A stretch of DNA of 64,000 bases from Gerris lacustris (Eukaryota; Arthropoda; Insecta; Hemiptera; Gerridae): the NCBI GenBank assembly GCA_951217055.1, contig OX578277.1:109992514-110056513 (forward strand), in the 5' to 3' direction. The translations under genes and the position numbers were made by a program. Shown here in pieces: positions 1 through 11,024 of the stretch (its first letter is position 1; each line of letters opens with the position of its first letter). A model generated the notes under the pieces. It was not told the DNA's origin and made no database searches. It was given only the letters and a program-made list of their open reading frames with translations.

Positions 1-275
1 CCCCGATTTTTATTGAAAAGTTAAATGTTGAACTTTCAATTAGTGCTAATTAAATTTTTTGAATTTTATCATTATATACAACTTAATACACACTACTTGT
101 TTTAAACTACTATAGCAATATATACAATACTAATATTTTACTTTTATATTAAACAAATTAATACTTAAATTTTAACGAAGTTATATACAAATTTAAAATA
201 ATATGTCTGATTAAATTTTTTATAATCTAAACGGAAAAATCTTTATTACTCTCGAATTTAGGCATTTTTCCCCTA
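1..275 (+). repeat. Left terminal inverted repeat
   Basis: Inverted match to 1811-2050 with scattered substitutions and small indels, best over 90-275. The left copy is slightly longer inside than the right. Confidence 0.8.
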
Positions 276-616
276 TTGTCTAATGTCAATCAAAAATGTG
301 ATCAAAATTTGGTTAAAAGCCTCAATTCAATACAGAATCAACTGTGATTAATCGTATATTAAAGTATCATAAAGAATACTAACAGTTGAAGAAATGTGTT
401 TTGAAAAAAAAAAAAAAAAAAAAATACATTCAATGTGGTTAATGTTAACATAAAATAATTCATTGAAGAATCGAAGAAATTATTTTGTAAGTATATGTTC
501 CTGCAAATATATGGATTTTTCTCGTTGTAATGGCAGTAAGGAGAAAAGAGTGCCTTTAAATGAGCGTGCTTTTTTAACATATCAGAGCACATCATGAAGT
601 ATGGTCATGGGAACAA

Positions 617-1811
617 TTGATGGAAGGACTTCAAATCATTGAGAAAAGAACTTTAAGAAATGAGAGAGATCTCAAAACAGTTAGAGGAAAAGTCGAGGAA
701 AATCTAGATGACACAGGAAGACCGCTTACTTCATCTGAAACTACAGCAACAAGTGCCACTGATTCAGAGTTTGAGGTAAATATCCGGCAAATAAGTAACC
801 AAATGAGAATACCTCTTCCGACTCTGGCAGAGGTCACTGTAAGAACGGGTGTTTCTAACAGAGCAGCTGCGATGATAGCCTCCGCTAACCTTGCTGACGT
901 AGGCATTTTAGATTCTTCACCATCATGTGTGATAGATCACAGTAAAGTTCGCAGGGAGAAGCAAGTCAAATATATTGAATAAAAAAAAATCGAAGGAAAA
1001 ACGTAAATTACTTTGAACGGACTATACTTAGATGGCACAAAGGGCGAAACAGTGGAACTTACAAAGAAAGGTACAAAGATCCAAAAAACAATTGAGAAAG
1101 AGGAAAATTTTGTACTCCACCAAGAACCAGGATCTAAATATTTGGACTTGGTAACTCCGTTAAGTGAAACTGCTGAAAGTTCAGTGTCTTTAATCTTTAA
1201 TTGTTTAAAAGAAAAAATATTAAATGTTCAGATTTGTTGGTATTTGGCTGCGATGGAACCAATTTAAATACTGGAATAAAAAGAGGTGCCATAAGACTTG
1301 CAGAATGCAGACTAAGAAGATCTCTACAGTGGTTAATATGCCAACTTCATAGCAATGAGTTGCCACTTCGGCATCTAATACAGCATTTGGATGGCAAGAC
1401 TAAAGGTCCATATATGTATTCTGGGCCAATAGATATAGATATTGAAGTTAGAAAGTATGGATGGAATAAAGTTCTTACTGCATGTAACAGGAATTTTTAA
1501 AACAAAGAGGCATCAAAATTCCTAAAAAATTTCCAATTTTCAAATCCAAATTTCCTTTTGATGCCTCAAACTACGTTAATATGATTGACCGGAGCATTAT
1601 AAAAGTGACTGAACCACCGCTGACAAGAGTCATTTCTACAGATGAGGTCACAGCAGCAGCAGTATTAGACGGTCGAATGCCTCAAACTAATTTAAATTAT
1701 CCTAGTCATACTCAGGCTGTTGAGCGCTGTGTAAAGCTGGTTACAAAAGCTTCCAGTGACATTCATAAAACAGAGGATCGTTATTTCTTATTCTCCAGAC
1801 ATAAACAATAG
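617..1811 (+). pseudogene. Decayed transposase of the TIR element
   Basis: Coding-like sequence runs through three frames. The first part (617-982) starts at an ATG and gives a charged N-terminal region of 121 residues. A second stretch (about 1013-1200) contains NGLYLDGTKGET and EPGSKYLDLVTP. After a frame change near 1200 the reading continues with LLVFGCDGTNLNTG, RSLQWLICQLHSNELPLRHL and LDGKTKGPYMYSGPI up to a stop at 1498, and after another break 1581-1811 gives NYPSHTQAVERCVKLVTKAS. These blocks resemble, from memory, a repetitive protein family found in insects and cnidarians. The CDGTN aspartate may be catalytic; that is inference. At least two frame breaks and internal stops make this copy inactive. 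Confidence 0.65.
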
Positions 1812-2050
1812 GGGGAAAAATGCCTAAATTCGAGAGTAAAAAAGATTTTTCCGTTAAGATTATAAAAAATTTAATCAGACATATTATTTTAATTTTGTAA
1901 TTATAATTTGTATAATATATAAGTTAAATATTAGTATTGTATATATTGCTATAGTAGTTTAAAACAAAATAGTTTGTATTTAGTTGTAAGTAATGATAAA
2001 ATTCTCAAATTTAGTTTGCACTAATTGAATTTTCCAAAATCAGTGGGGGA
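1811..2050 (-). repeat. Right terminal inverted repeat
   Basis: Inverted counterpart of 1-275. It begins directly after the stop of the transposase reading at 1809-1811, so the reading frame abuts the TIR. Confidence 0.8.
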
Positions 2051-2527
2051 GGGGGTTATTTGGTGGAACTCGAATTGCAAATACCTTCTTGTGGTAAGTT
2101 TTGATAATTGTTTTTGATTTGTAGCATTATAAGTCAAAAATAAGCTAGGAGAGGCAACCTAAAATTGAAAAATAGTTTAATTTGACGTTTTGGGTTTTTA
2201 CCACAATTATTATATATGTCATTTGTTATGTTACATCGTATTATTTATTTTTTATCACATAAAGGCATTTTCTCATACAGAAACAATTGTAGATTATAGA
2301 AACATGCCTTAAACATAGATTAAAAATGACTAACATAGTAAAAAAGCACAAAAAATGAGTTTAAATCGTGTTTTTTCAAAAATTTCAAAACTTTGACCCC
2401 CCAGCGGAAGACCTAGGGGGGGCCCGATTTGGCTCAAATTTTTTCCTCGGGGTTTTCTCATGAAATGGCAAGTTTTTAGAGGTACGGTGGTTACGATCTC
2501 GAAAAAAGTGTTTTTTCGACCCACCCT
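2051..2527. other. Non-coding repeat-like spacer
   Basis: No exon-like reading is visible. The stretch 2390-2520 with runs such as CCTAGGGGGGGCCCGATT looks like dispersed-repeat sequence, but I find no second copy in the window. Confidence 0.4.
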
Positions 2528-2529
2528 AA

Positions 2530-2964
2530 TGTATATATGTGTCACTCCAGACGATATCTCCCCTTGGGATGCACTTAAAAATTTCAAATAAATTTTAAAA
2601 TGTCAATAATATCAAAAGAAAGATGAGTTCGTTGGCCAGAATTTTTGGAGTCCATTTAGGGGTCAAATTTTGACCATATAGGGTCAAAAAACGTGTTTTT
2701 TCCATTTTACCCCCCTTTTATGTGAAAATATGATAAAAGTGTAAATAACAACAATTACTGTACTCTTAAAGAGCTTTCCAACGACATGCATCTTGAAGGG
2801 TAAATACTATTTTGACTTTTGTACCCCGTACCCCTGTGTACCAATTTTTTTTTTCACCCGAGCAAATTCTAAACCAAAATTTTCCTATATTATCATAAGC
2901 CAATAAAACGCAGATTTCTTTGAAAATTCGCTCATTAAGTCATGGTGCATGACTGGACTTTTTT
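2530..2964 (+). repeat. Direct duplication, copy 1
   Basis: Identical by eye to 3412-3846 at a constant offset of 882 bases, from ATGTATATATGTGTCACTCC to CATGGTGCATGACTGGACTT, including a ten-T run. Absence of indels indicates a recent duplication or an assembly artefact. Confidence 0.9.
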
Positions 2965-3119
2965 CATTAATTTCATGCACCCATTTTCTGTTTGGAATTG
3001 CTTGCCTCAAAGCGCACAGAAAAAGCAATTCTTTGTTGAAGCACCTCCTAGACATGCTGATAATAAAACAAATAATCGGGTACAGGGTACCTCGGAACTT
3101 TTCCTCACTTCAGAGACCA

Positions 3120-3200
3120 CTTAAGTGGCCTCTCCTGCTGCTTCGAGGAGGAGGCAGCATTGGACGTGGTCACTACTTGGATGGGTGACCGTTCTGAACT
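3120..3200 (+). other. 5S rRNA-like segment (box C region)
   Basis: The stretch CACTACTTGGATGGGTGACC at 3169-3188 closely matches the internal promoter box C of animal 5S rRNA (AGTACTTGGATGGGAGACC). The preceding bases (GGAGGCAGCATTGGACGTGG) are weaker matches. The 5' half of a 5S gene, including box A, is not convincing, so this is a 5S-derived repeat or SINE3-like fragment rather than a working 5S gene. Confidence 0.5.
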
Positions 3201-3369
3201 AACTGATTTATTATCATTCTTCAAAAAAACCTTATTAGCGAATTTTCAAAGAAAATTACGCTATTGCAATGGCTTCAAAATTTTTGTAATGCGAATTTTT
3301 GAAAAAATTTTCCATGGAAATCCGTTTTAGACCATTCTGAAGCGATTCCTGAAATTTAACACTTTTTTT

Positions 3370-3422
3370 TATGTATGTATGTATATATGTATGTATATAT
3401 GTATGTATATATGTATATATGT
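3370..3422 (+). repeat. TATG/TGTA microsatellite
   Basis: Repeats of TATGTATGTATATATG abut the second copy of the direct duplication. Confidence 0.85.
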
Positions 3423-3846
3423 GTCACTCCAGACGATATCTCCCCTTGGGATGCACTTAAAAATTTCAAATAAATTTTAAAATGTCAATAATATCAAAAG
3501 AAAGATGAGTTCGTTGGCCAGAATTTTTGGAGTCCATTTAGGGGTCAAATTTTGACCATATAGGGTCAAAAAACGTGTTTTTTCCATTTTACCCCCCTTT
3601 TATGTGAAAATATGATAAAAGTGTAAATAACAACAATTACTGTACTCTTAAAGAGCTTTCCAACGACATGCATCTTGAAGGGTAAATACTATTTTGACTT
3701 TTGTACCCCGTACCCCTGTGTACCAATTTTTTTTTTCACCCGAGCAAATTCTAAACCAAAATTTTCCTATATTATCATAAGCCAATAAAACGCAGATTTC
3801 TTTGAAAATTCGCTCATTAAGTCATGGTGCATGACTGGACTTTTTT
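3412..3846 (+). repeat. Direct duplication, copy 2
   Basis: Second copy of 2530-2964. The 447 bases between the copies contain the 5S-like segment. Confidence 0.9.
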
Positions 3847-4763
3847 TAATACCTATATTTTAATTAATTATTTGAAGTTTGGCGGAATTTTGACAGATGT
3901 AAACAAACTTTGACGTCATCACAATAATCGCACTAATAAATAATTATATTCGCTTATAACTTTTGAAATAATTAATGGAATTTCATCGGGGTTTTTTGTA
4001 ATTTTTCCTTAATTTTTTCCTGTTCCAACGATATGCTATACGTCAAAAACCTATTTATACTTTCGGTATTTTTAACCGTCAAAGTTTAAAAAATCAAAAA
4101 TTAATAACTTCAAAATGGCGGCTAATATCAAAATGAAATTTGGTGGGCTTGTTTATCATAAAGGGAGGTATATTCGTGCCAAATTTCAACTCGATCAGGA
4201 CCATTTTCGATTTATTACGATTTCTTTAAATTTTTCTGACTCACTGAACTGGGTTCAAGATGCTGGAAAAATTTGATTTTCCGGGCGGCACCACTGCAGG
4301 TAAGGACTGATTTTTCTGCCGAGTTTCAACTCTCTAGGTTAAATACCTTGGGCGCTTCGATGATAACTCACAAACATACTTACAGACGTCATACTGAAAA
4401 CCACTCAGGAGCTCTTAAAAACACCCAAAACGGATAATTCCGTTGAAATATCGAAAAAAAAAAAAATGTTTGGCGAAAACAGTACTTTTTCCTACTATAG
4501 GTAGTGAGGAAAAGTAAAAAGAATACGAGTTTAAGAAATCACGCAGTACCTTGTTCACGTTCTGATTAATTACCCCAGTCTGCGGCGGACAATCCGCTTT
4601 CTGTGTAACCACCGTGTCTGCGACGGACAGCGGATAATCTGTCCGCGGTGGACAGTTCGCTTTCTGTTTGTCCACGCCATTATTTTCTTAACTGAATCTG
4701 CTTCCAAATTAAATGTACATATTAAATGAGGGTAACAAATCAAAAAGACCCAAAATGGACTAA
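3847..4763. other. Spacer with a GC-rich local repeat at 4575-4672
   Basis: No gene is visible. At 4575-4672 the motif GACAATCCGCTTTCTG recurs as GACAGTTCGCTTTCTG, and CGGACAGCGG / CTGTCCG form a small stem near 4624-4646. Function unknown. Confidence 0.4.
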
Positions 4764-4771
4764 AATTTTGT

Positions 4772-5585
4772 GGCACTTCATTAGATTGTTACTCCCCCAA
4801 TAAAAAAACAGAGGAGAAACAATCTAAATAAGTTGTACGGAATGTTCTTCTTTAAACTGTTATTCCCCTTATAGTCCAGGAGATAGCATGCAAAAAAGTG
4901 TCTGACTAACATCAAGCTAGAATTTTGTATACAAGTCAATCTTTTAGCGCCTTTAAAGAATATGTGGTCGGCTAAGTTCGTCTGCGGGACATAGCTTGGC
5001 AATAGGCGTTTGAAAAAAACAAACCGGTAGAGAGCGGCCATGTCTCACCAATTATGGTGGACAATGTAATTACATGATCCTGAGTACAGAATTAATTAGT
5101 AGACCAAAAATCAAGTTGGTGTTAGTTTGTCCCTTGACAGGTGACCACGTTGATTTTTAGTAATATTCGAATAACTAACCTATCAAGTGTGAAAATAACA
5201 TCGACTTGAGTTTTGGTATATACCAACTAATTCTGTACTCAGGATCATGAAAATCACATTGTCCACTATAATTGGTAAGATATGGCCGCTCTCCACCGGT
5301 TTGTTTTTTTCAAACGCCTATTGCCAAGCTATGTCCCGCAGACGAACTTAGCTGACCACATATTCTTAAAAGGCGCTAAAAGATTGACTTGTATTCAGAA
5401 TTCTAGCTTGATGTTAGTCAGACACTTTTTTGCACGCTATCTCCTGGACTATTATAAAAACTCAAGTGTGATATTTCTTTGTCCCAAAGTACATTGGACT
5501 AAAGATCCCTTTGTCTTAATACTTATTTAGTCAATGTCTTTTGTACTCTAATAAACATAGGGGAGTAACAATCTAAAGAAGTACC
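4772..5585. mobile_element. Fold-back hAT-type MITE (814 bp)
   Basis: A near-complete palindrome centred near 5160. The ends are GGCACTTCATTAGATTGTTA on the left and the complement of GGTACTTCTTTAGATTGTTA on the right. It is flanked by AATTTTGT (4764-4771) and AAATTTGT (5586-5593), an 8-bp target duplication with one difference, as expected for hAT elements. Open frames on both arms are a by-product of the palindrome and are not genes. Relatives lie at 31546-31780 and 37165-37350. Confidence 0.8.
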
Positions 5586-5593
5586 AAATTTGT

Positions 5594-7566
5594 TATTACT
5601 TATATATTTGTTTGTCTCGTTATAATTATTACAGATAAACATATATATATATTATAAATTCTCATCTTGGGTGGGCTTAAATGCTTAAAATTCATCTTAT
5701 TTTCCCCCAAAATTTCCAATTAATACTCAGTTTTCTCGAAATAATTAATTTCCATTTGAAGTTATGAAAAAGCTCCCCCTCCCTCTTTACTCGTTTAAGC
5801 TGATATTTTTGCAAATTTAAAAGTGTCATTTAATCTGAATATAAAATTCGTTTCAAGAATGAATAAACATGTTTTCATTTTTTACACGATGACGTCAAAC
5901 ATGTTTACACGGAATTTTCCTGTGTGATTTTAAATTACCATAATGTCAATTTTAAAAATTGTATTCAGGCGCTGTTTGTAAACAGCAGTTTTAATTATTT
6001 CGCTTATGAATATGTCATTTTTGTTTAATTCACAGCGGTATGACAGATGACGCTTTATTGCATTATCTTACATCCGTAGCTCTAATATGTGAAAATTACC
6101 AATTATATTATGGTAAAGTCGCCAAAAATCGTGTCAATTTTTTAACAGGTTATTTTTAATTTTGTTATTTTCACAAGCTACTATAATTCTTTCAAAATTC
6201 TAATTAAAAACAGAGGAACAATATTTTGCTTAGTTATTATTCAAAATTATTTATACATAGCTGATCCAAATACCTCTTATTGAATAACAACACGGGCACA
6301 TTTTGTCAATGATAAAAATTTAGTACAATTCGTACCAAATTTTCTCATATACGCGAGTACATAATTTACTTGACTTGACATAATACATAAGTTCCAATTA
6401 TTATTTGTTTCGAGTTTTCGTACTTACATTTGATTATTATTGAGCATTTTATCAAAATTTACCATAATAATTATAAATCCCCTGTGGTGGGGAATCGAAC
6501 CCGGCCTCTTAACGTCCGTGTTTATTGCTATTTCCTCTGGAACTATATTATGTTTCCTGAAAAACTACCTATATTGTTACATTTGAGTTTCAACGGACTA
6601 CATATTCGATTTTTTTTTTTTTTTTTTAATCAAAATCGTTGGAATCATTTTCAATAAATAATTCTTTTACGTTTTTACAAATTCGATGCTCTATATATAT
6701 TTGCTAAATGAGATATATAATATACTATATAGGATAGTTAATATTATTAGAAATTATGTGAACAAGTAATGTACAAATGTAACAACCGAATTCGCACACT
6801 TGGAAGAAGAGTGTCACAACTCAAAAATATCAAAATCGTACTAAACTCAGAATTAGAATGGAAATATGGTATACTTTTTTGTGAAAGAATGTCACAATTG
6901 TAACTTTTAATGATGACCACCAGAGAGCAAATGTGTGGGTCTTCCATTGTACAAAAATGTTTGGAATTTTACTGTCACATTGCAGAAGTGACAGTTTCAT
7001 CGTGCCTCAGTGATTGAGGTGGCTTCATGCTGTTTTTCGGTAAGACAGTCACATTTCAAATTATGCCACTCTTGTCTCAAAACGTGGTGTTTATATGCTG
7101 TTTGTTTTTGGTGAAACTGACACATTTCATTGGAACTTGAATGAACTGTGTATTTTAGAACTTCAATAAAAATAAATGTTAAAATTAAAGCCTCTTTGTC
7201 TGTTTTTAGAGCATACCATTTTCTCCAATACTGTCACAACTCAAAACATGGATCAAAAGTTTTTAAGAAAAACCGACACAAGTCAAAGCCCTTAAGGGGT
7301 TCAATGGGTGTTATGATGGTGGGAGCTAAGACAAATTTTCTAAAAGGTAAATTGTAATAACCGTGTTAAAGCTTGTTACCCTATCAGTTTTCTATATAAT
7401 CAAAAGTTAAGAGCCGTTGAGTATCAGTGACTTTAAAACATGTTCTCCCAAAACCTCACATTTTTTTTAGTTGTGACAGTCTTGCTCCGAGGTAGCGATA
7501 TATATATTTCTTATTTAATTACCTAACAAACGGAGTATTCTCTTTTGGAAAGTACTTTGCCTCTTA
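5594..7566. other. AT-rich spacer without recognisable gene
   Basis: Contains a tRNA-like relic at 6478-6530, a poly-T run at 6610 and, from 6780 to 7480, repeated short motifs of the type TGTCACAACTCAAAA (for example 6814, 7233). No reading frame has protein-like composition. Confidence 0.4.
6478..6535 (-). repeat. tRNA-derived SINE fragment
   Basis: On the minus strand the stretch GGCCGGGTTCGATTCCCC carries a good RNA polymerase III box B (GGTTCGATTCC). No convincing box A or acceptor stem is present. Confidence 0.4.
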
Positions 7567-7735
7567 AGGAGGATCCAGTGTGCACGTGTGCATGCAATTA
7601 CTTGCCACGTCCACTCGGTCATTAATGAATCAAGAGCTACACGATGTTATGGGTTCGATCCCACGCCGTTATACTTCATGATGGAACATTGCAGTGGATG
7701 TGTGAAGGGGCTGGAACTTTACCACGGGGCTAGTT
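7567..7735 (+). repeat. tRNA-derived SINE copy
   Basis: Shares with 21794-22270 the words ACTTGCCACGTCCACTCGGTC, GAATCAAG and box B GGGTTCGATCCC, followed by TGTGAAGGGGCTGGAACT and CCACGGGGC, the body motif found again at 41850. It is a degenerate copy of a tRNA-headed SINE family. Confidence 0.6.
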
Positions 7736-7761
7736 GAAGCGAGCTTAGCGAGCTTCCTATA

Positions 7762-9111
7762 TTTAACGAAATATGCTCCGTGTCTGTGTGTCTGTGTATC
7801 TGTGTGTCTGAAACGTACGACGATAACTTGAGTAAAAATTGACCGATTTCAATGAAATTTGGTACACATGTTCATTTTACCAATGCTCAGGACGAGTTCG
7901 TTGGACAACGTTGTCTGCCCAATCGTTCACGCGCAACGCTCGCGTAAACGTGCGCTTTTAAAATTAAAATTAGAATTTTTGGACGGAAAAAAATTCTAAC
8001 ATTATCTATTGGATGAGACGAACATTTTTTCAAATAACATTTTTCAGTAAAACCAACAGCGACACCGCCATGAATTAATAAAGATGGCTAAAAGTATTAA
8101 TAAAGCAGGGAGGGAGATAGTCAAGTAGAATTAATAGGAGATGGAAGGTGGCTTGGCTCCCCCACCTCTCTAATTTACCTCCCTCATCAACTACATAGCA
8201 AGCCTAGGCACAGCTAGACTTCAAACTAGACCTCACTTATCATCATTAACTATATTTCTTAGTATCTATAAAATTTATTGCATTACGCGCGCTTCAATGA
8301 TAGAGCCTCGCGATGCCTAGTAAGAGCAAGTAATTCGTCCTACCTGTCTAGTTCTAGTACTAGGTCCTTTCTATTACTACTAGGCATCGCGTGGCTCTAT
8401 CATTGGAGCGAGCGTATTGCAATAAAATACTGAATATTAAAATTTGTTAATCATGATGAATGTCATAGTTAAAGATAAGTGGAAGAGGGCAGTGTGAGTT
8501 AGAGTGGGGGTACTCGGTACAAAGCTTTACTTCCTAAACAAACCTACACACAACACGACTATAAGAATCTTAACCACCTGTAATAGCTTTTAAACTAATA
8601 TTATAAATGTATCACTTCATTACTCAAATACTACTGCTTGTATCAAGTTGAAATTTTACATACTTGTTTCAATTGCACTTTAGACGATGTATATGAAGTT
8701 TTATTAAAATCGTTACGTTAGAACGTAAGATGAAGAGGAAGAGGTTTTCACTATTTTTAACGTTTAGGTCCGCTTTAATAGTTTTAGCGATCTTTATTAA
8801 TTCATAGCAGTGTCGTTGTTGGTTTTACTAAAAAATGATATTTAAAAGAAATGTTCGTCTCATCGAATAGGTGATGATAGAATTTTTTCCTGTCCTGAAA
8901 TTCCAATTTTAAATTTGAAGCTTACGTTTACGCGAGCATTTCGCGCGAACTCTTGGACGGATCACGCTATTCAACGAACTTAGTCTGAGTATTAGTAAGA
9001 AGATCATGTATACCAAATTTCAACTAAATCGGTCAACTTTTACTCAAGTTATCGTCACACGCGTAAACGTTACTGATAGACAGACAGACAAGATGCATAT
9101 TTCGTTGAATG
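7762..9111. mobile_element. 1.35-kb fold-back element
   Basis: Arms 7762-8095 and 8770-9111 are inverted copies: left TTTAACGAAATATGC, ACGATAACTTGAGTAAAA and AACCAACAGCGACACCGC pair with right GCATATTTCGTTGAAT, ACTTTTACTCAAGTTATCGT and GTGTCGTTGTTGGTTTTACT. The centre has a second inverted pair (8280-8320 with 8378-8425, TAGAGCCTCGCGATGCCTAG). It has no coding capacity. Right-half relatives lie at 38990-39235 and 45350-45795. Confidence 0.75.
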
Positions 9112-9945
9112 TAAGAACAATTACTTACTTCTAAAGGAAAGAAAATTTGTTTAGGGAAATGAAATAATAAAATCGTATGTTTGCAACAATAAACAATTTT
9201 AAATAAGACAACATTACAAAAAACCACTTCTTTCATCTGGCGTGTAATGACATCATTGTTTATAAGCTTACAATACGTAAGAATAGAACCCCACTTGAAC
9301 GAGCTGTTATTTAATAAAGATGCTTGCAATGAAGAAGCTTTATGCTTTATTGTTTGATTTTTTTTAGAACAAAAACAATGCTCACATGTTATAATCGAGT
9401 GTTAATTGTCTAATTAAGAAAGCTGATATTAACACAATTTAAATGTACAATTCTTCTTTTCGAGTTTTCGTAGGAATTGTTTTCTTCTTTTTGTTTTTTT
9501 GTTAACATTTTTGTTTTCGGTTATGACTTATATGAACTTAATGTTAAGTGTTCTTATTATGTTTAGAATTCATATACCAAATTGGTTGCTTACAATTTCT
9601 CTAAGTAGCTTAATTGAATCAAAAATAAATAAGTATACATAAGTGATATCACATGATTTAAAAATGTTTTTGTTTCCTTAATGATTTGAACAAAGGAATA
9701 AAGAAGCTTATTTTGAAGATACTACTTTTCCTTTCAATGATAAAAAGGTAAAACAAAACATCTTTAAGTACGTAAATTTAAATTTAATTGCGTTACTTAA
9801 AATTTAATTTAAGTTTAAACGATAACAAAAAAGGTTATATAAAGACCAACATTGAGTTTAAATTAAATAAAAAAAAAAGTCTTGTCAATTGCTCTTCAAA
9901 ATAATAACAAAACAGACATTTTTTTCTTTAAAAAAAAAGAAACAA
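9112..9945. other. AT-rich spacer without recognisable gene
   Basis: No coding-like reading and no clear repeat structure were seen. Confidence 0.35.
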
Positions 9946-10060
9946 AATAGACTGGCAATTGGTGTGCTATAATAGCTTTCTCGTATCCTATCCACGTATA
10001 CTTTATTTAATTTATGCTTTTACAATCCATTATTGTCAATTTTGTTTAATTGTTTTCCCC
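9946..10060 (+). repeat. Family-A dispersed repeat, 5' part
   Basis: Begins AATAGACTGGCAATTGG and ends GTTTAATTGTTTTCCCC, matching 25068-25175 and 44797-44910. The rest of this copy resumes at 14394, so the Gypsy element inserted into it. Confidence 0.8.
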
Positions 10061-10105
10061 TGTTAATGTTCCAAATATTATAAAGAGTAGCTTTTAACTT
10101 CTACA
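10061..10105 (+). repeat. 5' terminal direct repeat (45 bp)
   Basis: TGTTAATGTTCCAAATATTA through CTTCTACA, identical to 14349-14393. It starts TGT and ends ACA, the usual LTR termini, and touches the CCCC target duplication. It is far shorter than a complete LTR. Confidence 0.85.
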
Positions 10106-10106
10106 C

Positions 10107-10122
10107 TGGTGACCCCCGACGA
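10107..10122 (+). promoter_or_regulatory. Primer-binding site, tRNA-Trp type
   Basis: TGGTGACCCCCGACG one base after the terminal repeat. The complement of a tRNA-Trp 3' end is TGGTGACCCCGACGTGA; this copy has one extra C and diverges after GACG. CsRn1-lineage elements are known to use tRNA-Trp. Confidence 0.75.
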
Positions 10123-10196
10123 CTAATACGTAAGTCTCATTGTCATTATTTACTCGGAAATAATCGCGGATTAAGTAAATTAATTAATTAACGCAG

Positions 10197-11024
10197 ATGT
10201 CAACAAACGAGGTTCTGGTTGATCCGCACACGGAAGGAAGTAATATGGATCTTGCGAGGGTAGCGCTTAAGTTGCCGGCGTTCTGGAAGAACCGGCCTGA
10301 TCTATGGTTCCGACAAGTCGAGGCCAATTTCGATTTGGCAAAAATTACGCGATGTCAGACAAAATATAACTACGTCTTGTGCGCGTTAGATGGTGATACA
10401 TTGGAACAGGTCAGCGACATAATAAACCACTCTACAAACACGGATTCTTATAATATCCTTAAATCAGCCTTAATTCAACGGTTTTCCGCTAGTAGCGAGC
10501 AAAAGTTGCGAAAACTATTGTCTGATGTTCATCTAGGAGACAGGAAACCGTCCCAATTACTGAGGGCCATGCAAGATCTGGCCGGTAAGTCACTAGCGGA
10601 AGACGCATTAAAGTCTCTCTGGCTCCAAAGGCTACCCTCGAACATCCAGACGGTCTTGACGGCAAGTAAGGAAGAGCTTCCTGAGTTAGCAGTGACGGCC
10701 GATAAGATTTTAGAGGTGACGCAACCAGCAGTCTGCTCCGTGTCAACCCCAACCAAAAACTCCCCGACGATGATGGACATGCAGAAAAGGATCGACCAAC
10801 TCAGTGAGGCCGTAGCAGCTTTGTCCGATATAAAAACGCGTTCCAGATCAAGTTCCTTTAACCGGTCCGATTCACGAAACAAATCACGCGCGCGTCCAAC
10901 TTCACCAAGGCAAAGTTGCTGGTACCATTGGCGTTTTGGGGACAATGCACGAAAATGCGTACAGCCATGTAATAAAGCAATTTCCCATGGAAATCATTCG
11001 GGAAACGACCGGACCCACCGTTAG
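10197..11024 (+). CDS. gag: Gag polyprotein of the Gypsy element
   Basis: 275 residues from the first ATG, 91 bases after the primer site. Residues ~25-190 form a capsid-like region (PAFWKNRPDLWFRQVEANF is the typical start of insect Gypsy capsid). A basic serine-rich stretch (about 215-238) leads into a zinc knuckle near residues 240-257, CWYHWRFGDNARKCVQPC, spacing C-x2-H-x9-C-x3-C: the CHCC knuckle typical of CsRn1 elements instead of CCHC. Gag would assemble the particle that packages the element RNA. The reading ends in TAG at 11022-11024, and the pol frame lies one base back and is open from 10976, so the two overlap by about 49 bases. A slippery heptamer sits in the overlap. No internal stop is present. 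Confidence 0.9.
   Translation: MSTNEVLVDPHTEGSNMDLARVALKLPAFWKNRPDLWFRQVEANFDLAKITRCQTKYNYVLCALDGDTLEQVSDIINHSTNTDSYNILKSALIQRFSASSEQKLRKLLSDVHLGDRKPSQLLRAMQDLAGKSLAEDALKSLWLQRLPSNIQTVLTASKEELPELAVTADKILEVTQPAVCSVSTPTKNSPTMMDMQKRIDQLSEAVAALSDIKTRSRSSSFNRSDSRNKSRARPTSPRQSCWYHWRFGDNARKCVQPCNKAISHGNHSGNDRTHR
11000..11006 (+). promoter_or_regulatory. Probable -1 ribosomal frameshift site G_GGA_AAC
   Basis: GGGAAAC is in phase with gag codons GGA (11001) and AAC (11004), fitting X_XXY_YYZ. A -1 slip enters the pol frame 18 bases before the gag stop. About 11 bases downstream CCACCGTTAGTGGCGGT can form a small stem (ACCG/CGGT or CCAC/GTGG). Position and phase are seen; activity is inferred. Confidence 0.7.

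Larger units (their letters stand above)
1..2050 (+). mobile_element. TIR DNA transposon, left end at or before the window edge
   Basis: The first ~275 bases and the bases 1811-2050 are the same sequence in opposite orientation (for example TTTAAACTACTATAGCAATA at about 101 and its complement near 1950, and ACTCTCGAATTTAGGCATTT at 250 matched near 1825). The outer ends read CCCCGATTTTT on the left and AATCAGTGGGGG on the right. The inside holds a decayed transposase. The left target duplication cannot be read because the element reaches base 1. TIRs this long with a transposase between them mark a cut-and-paste transposon; I do not assign the superfamily. Confidence 0.8.

Noticed and set aside
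4781..5530. Paired proteins on opposite strands beginning MAAL
   Set aside because: They are the same arm of a palindromic MITE read outward; unrelated to any gene.
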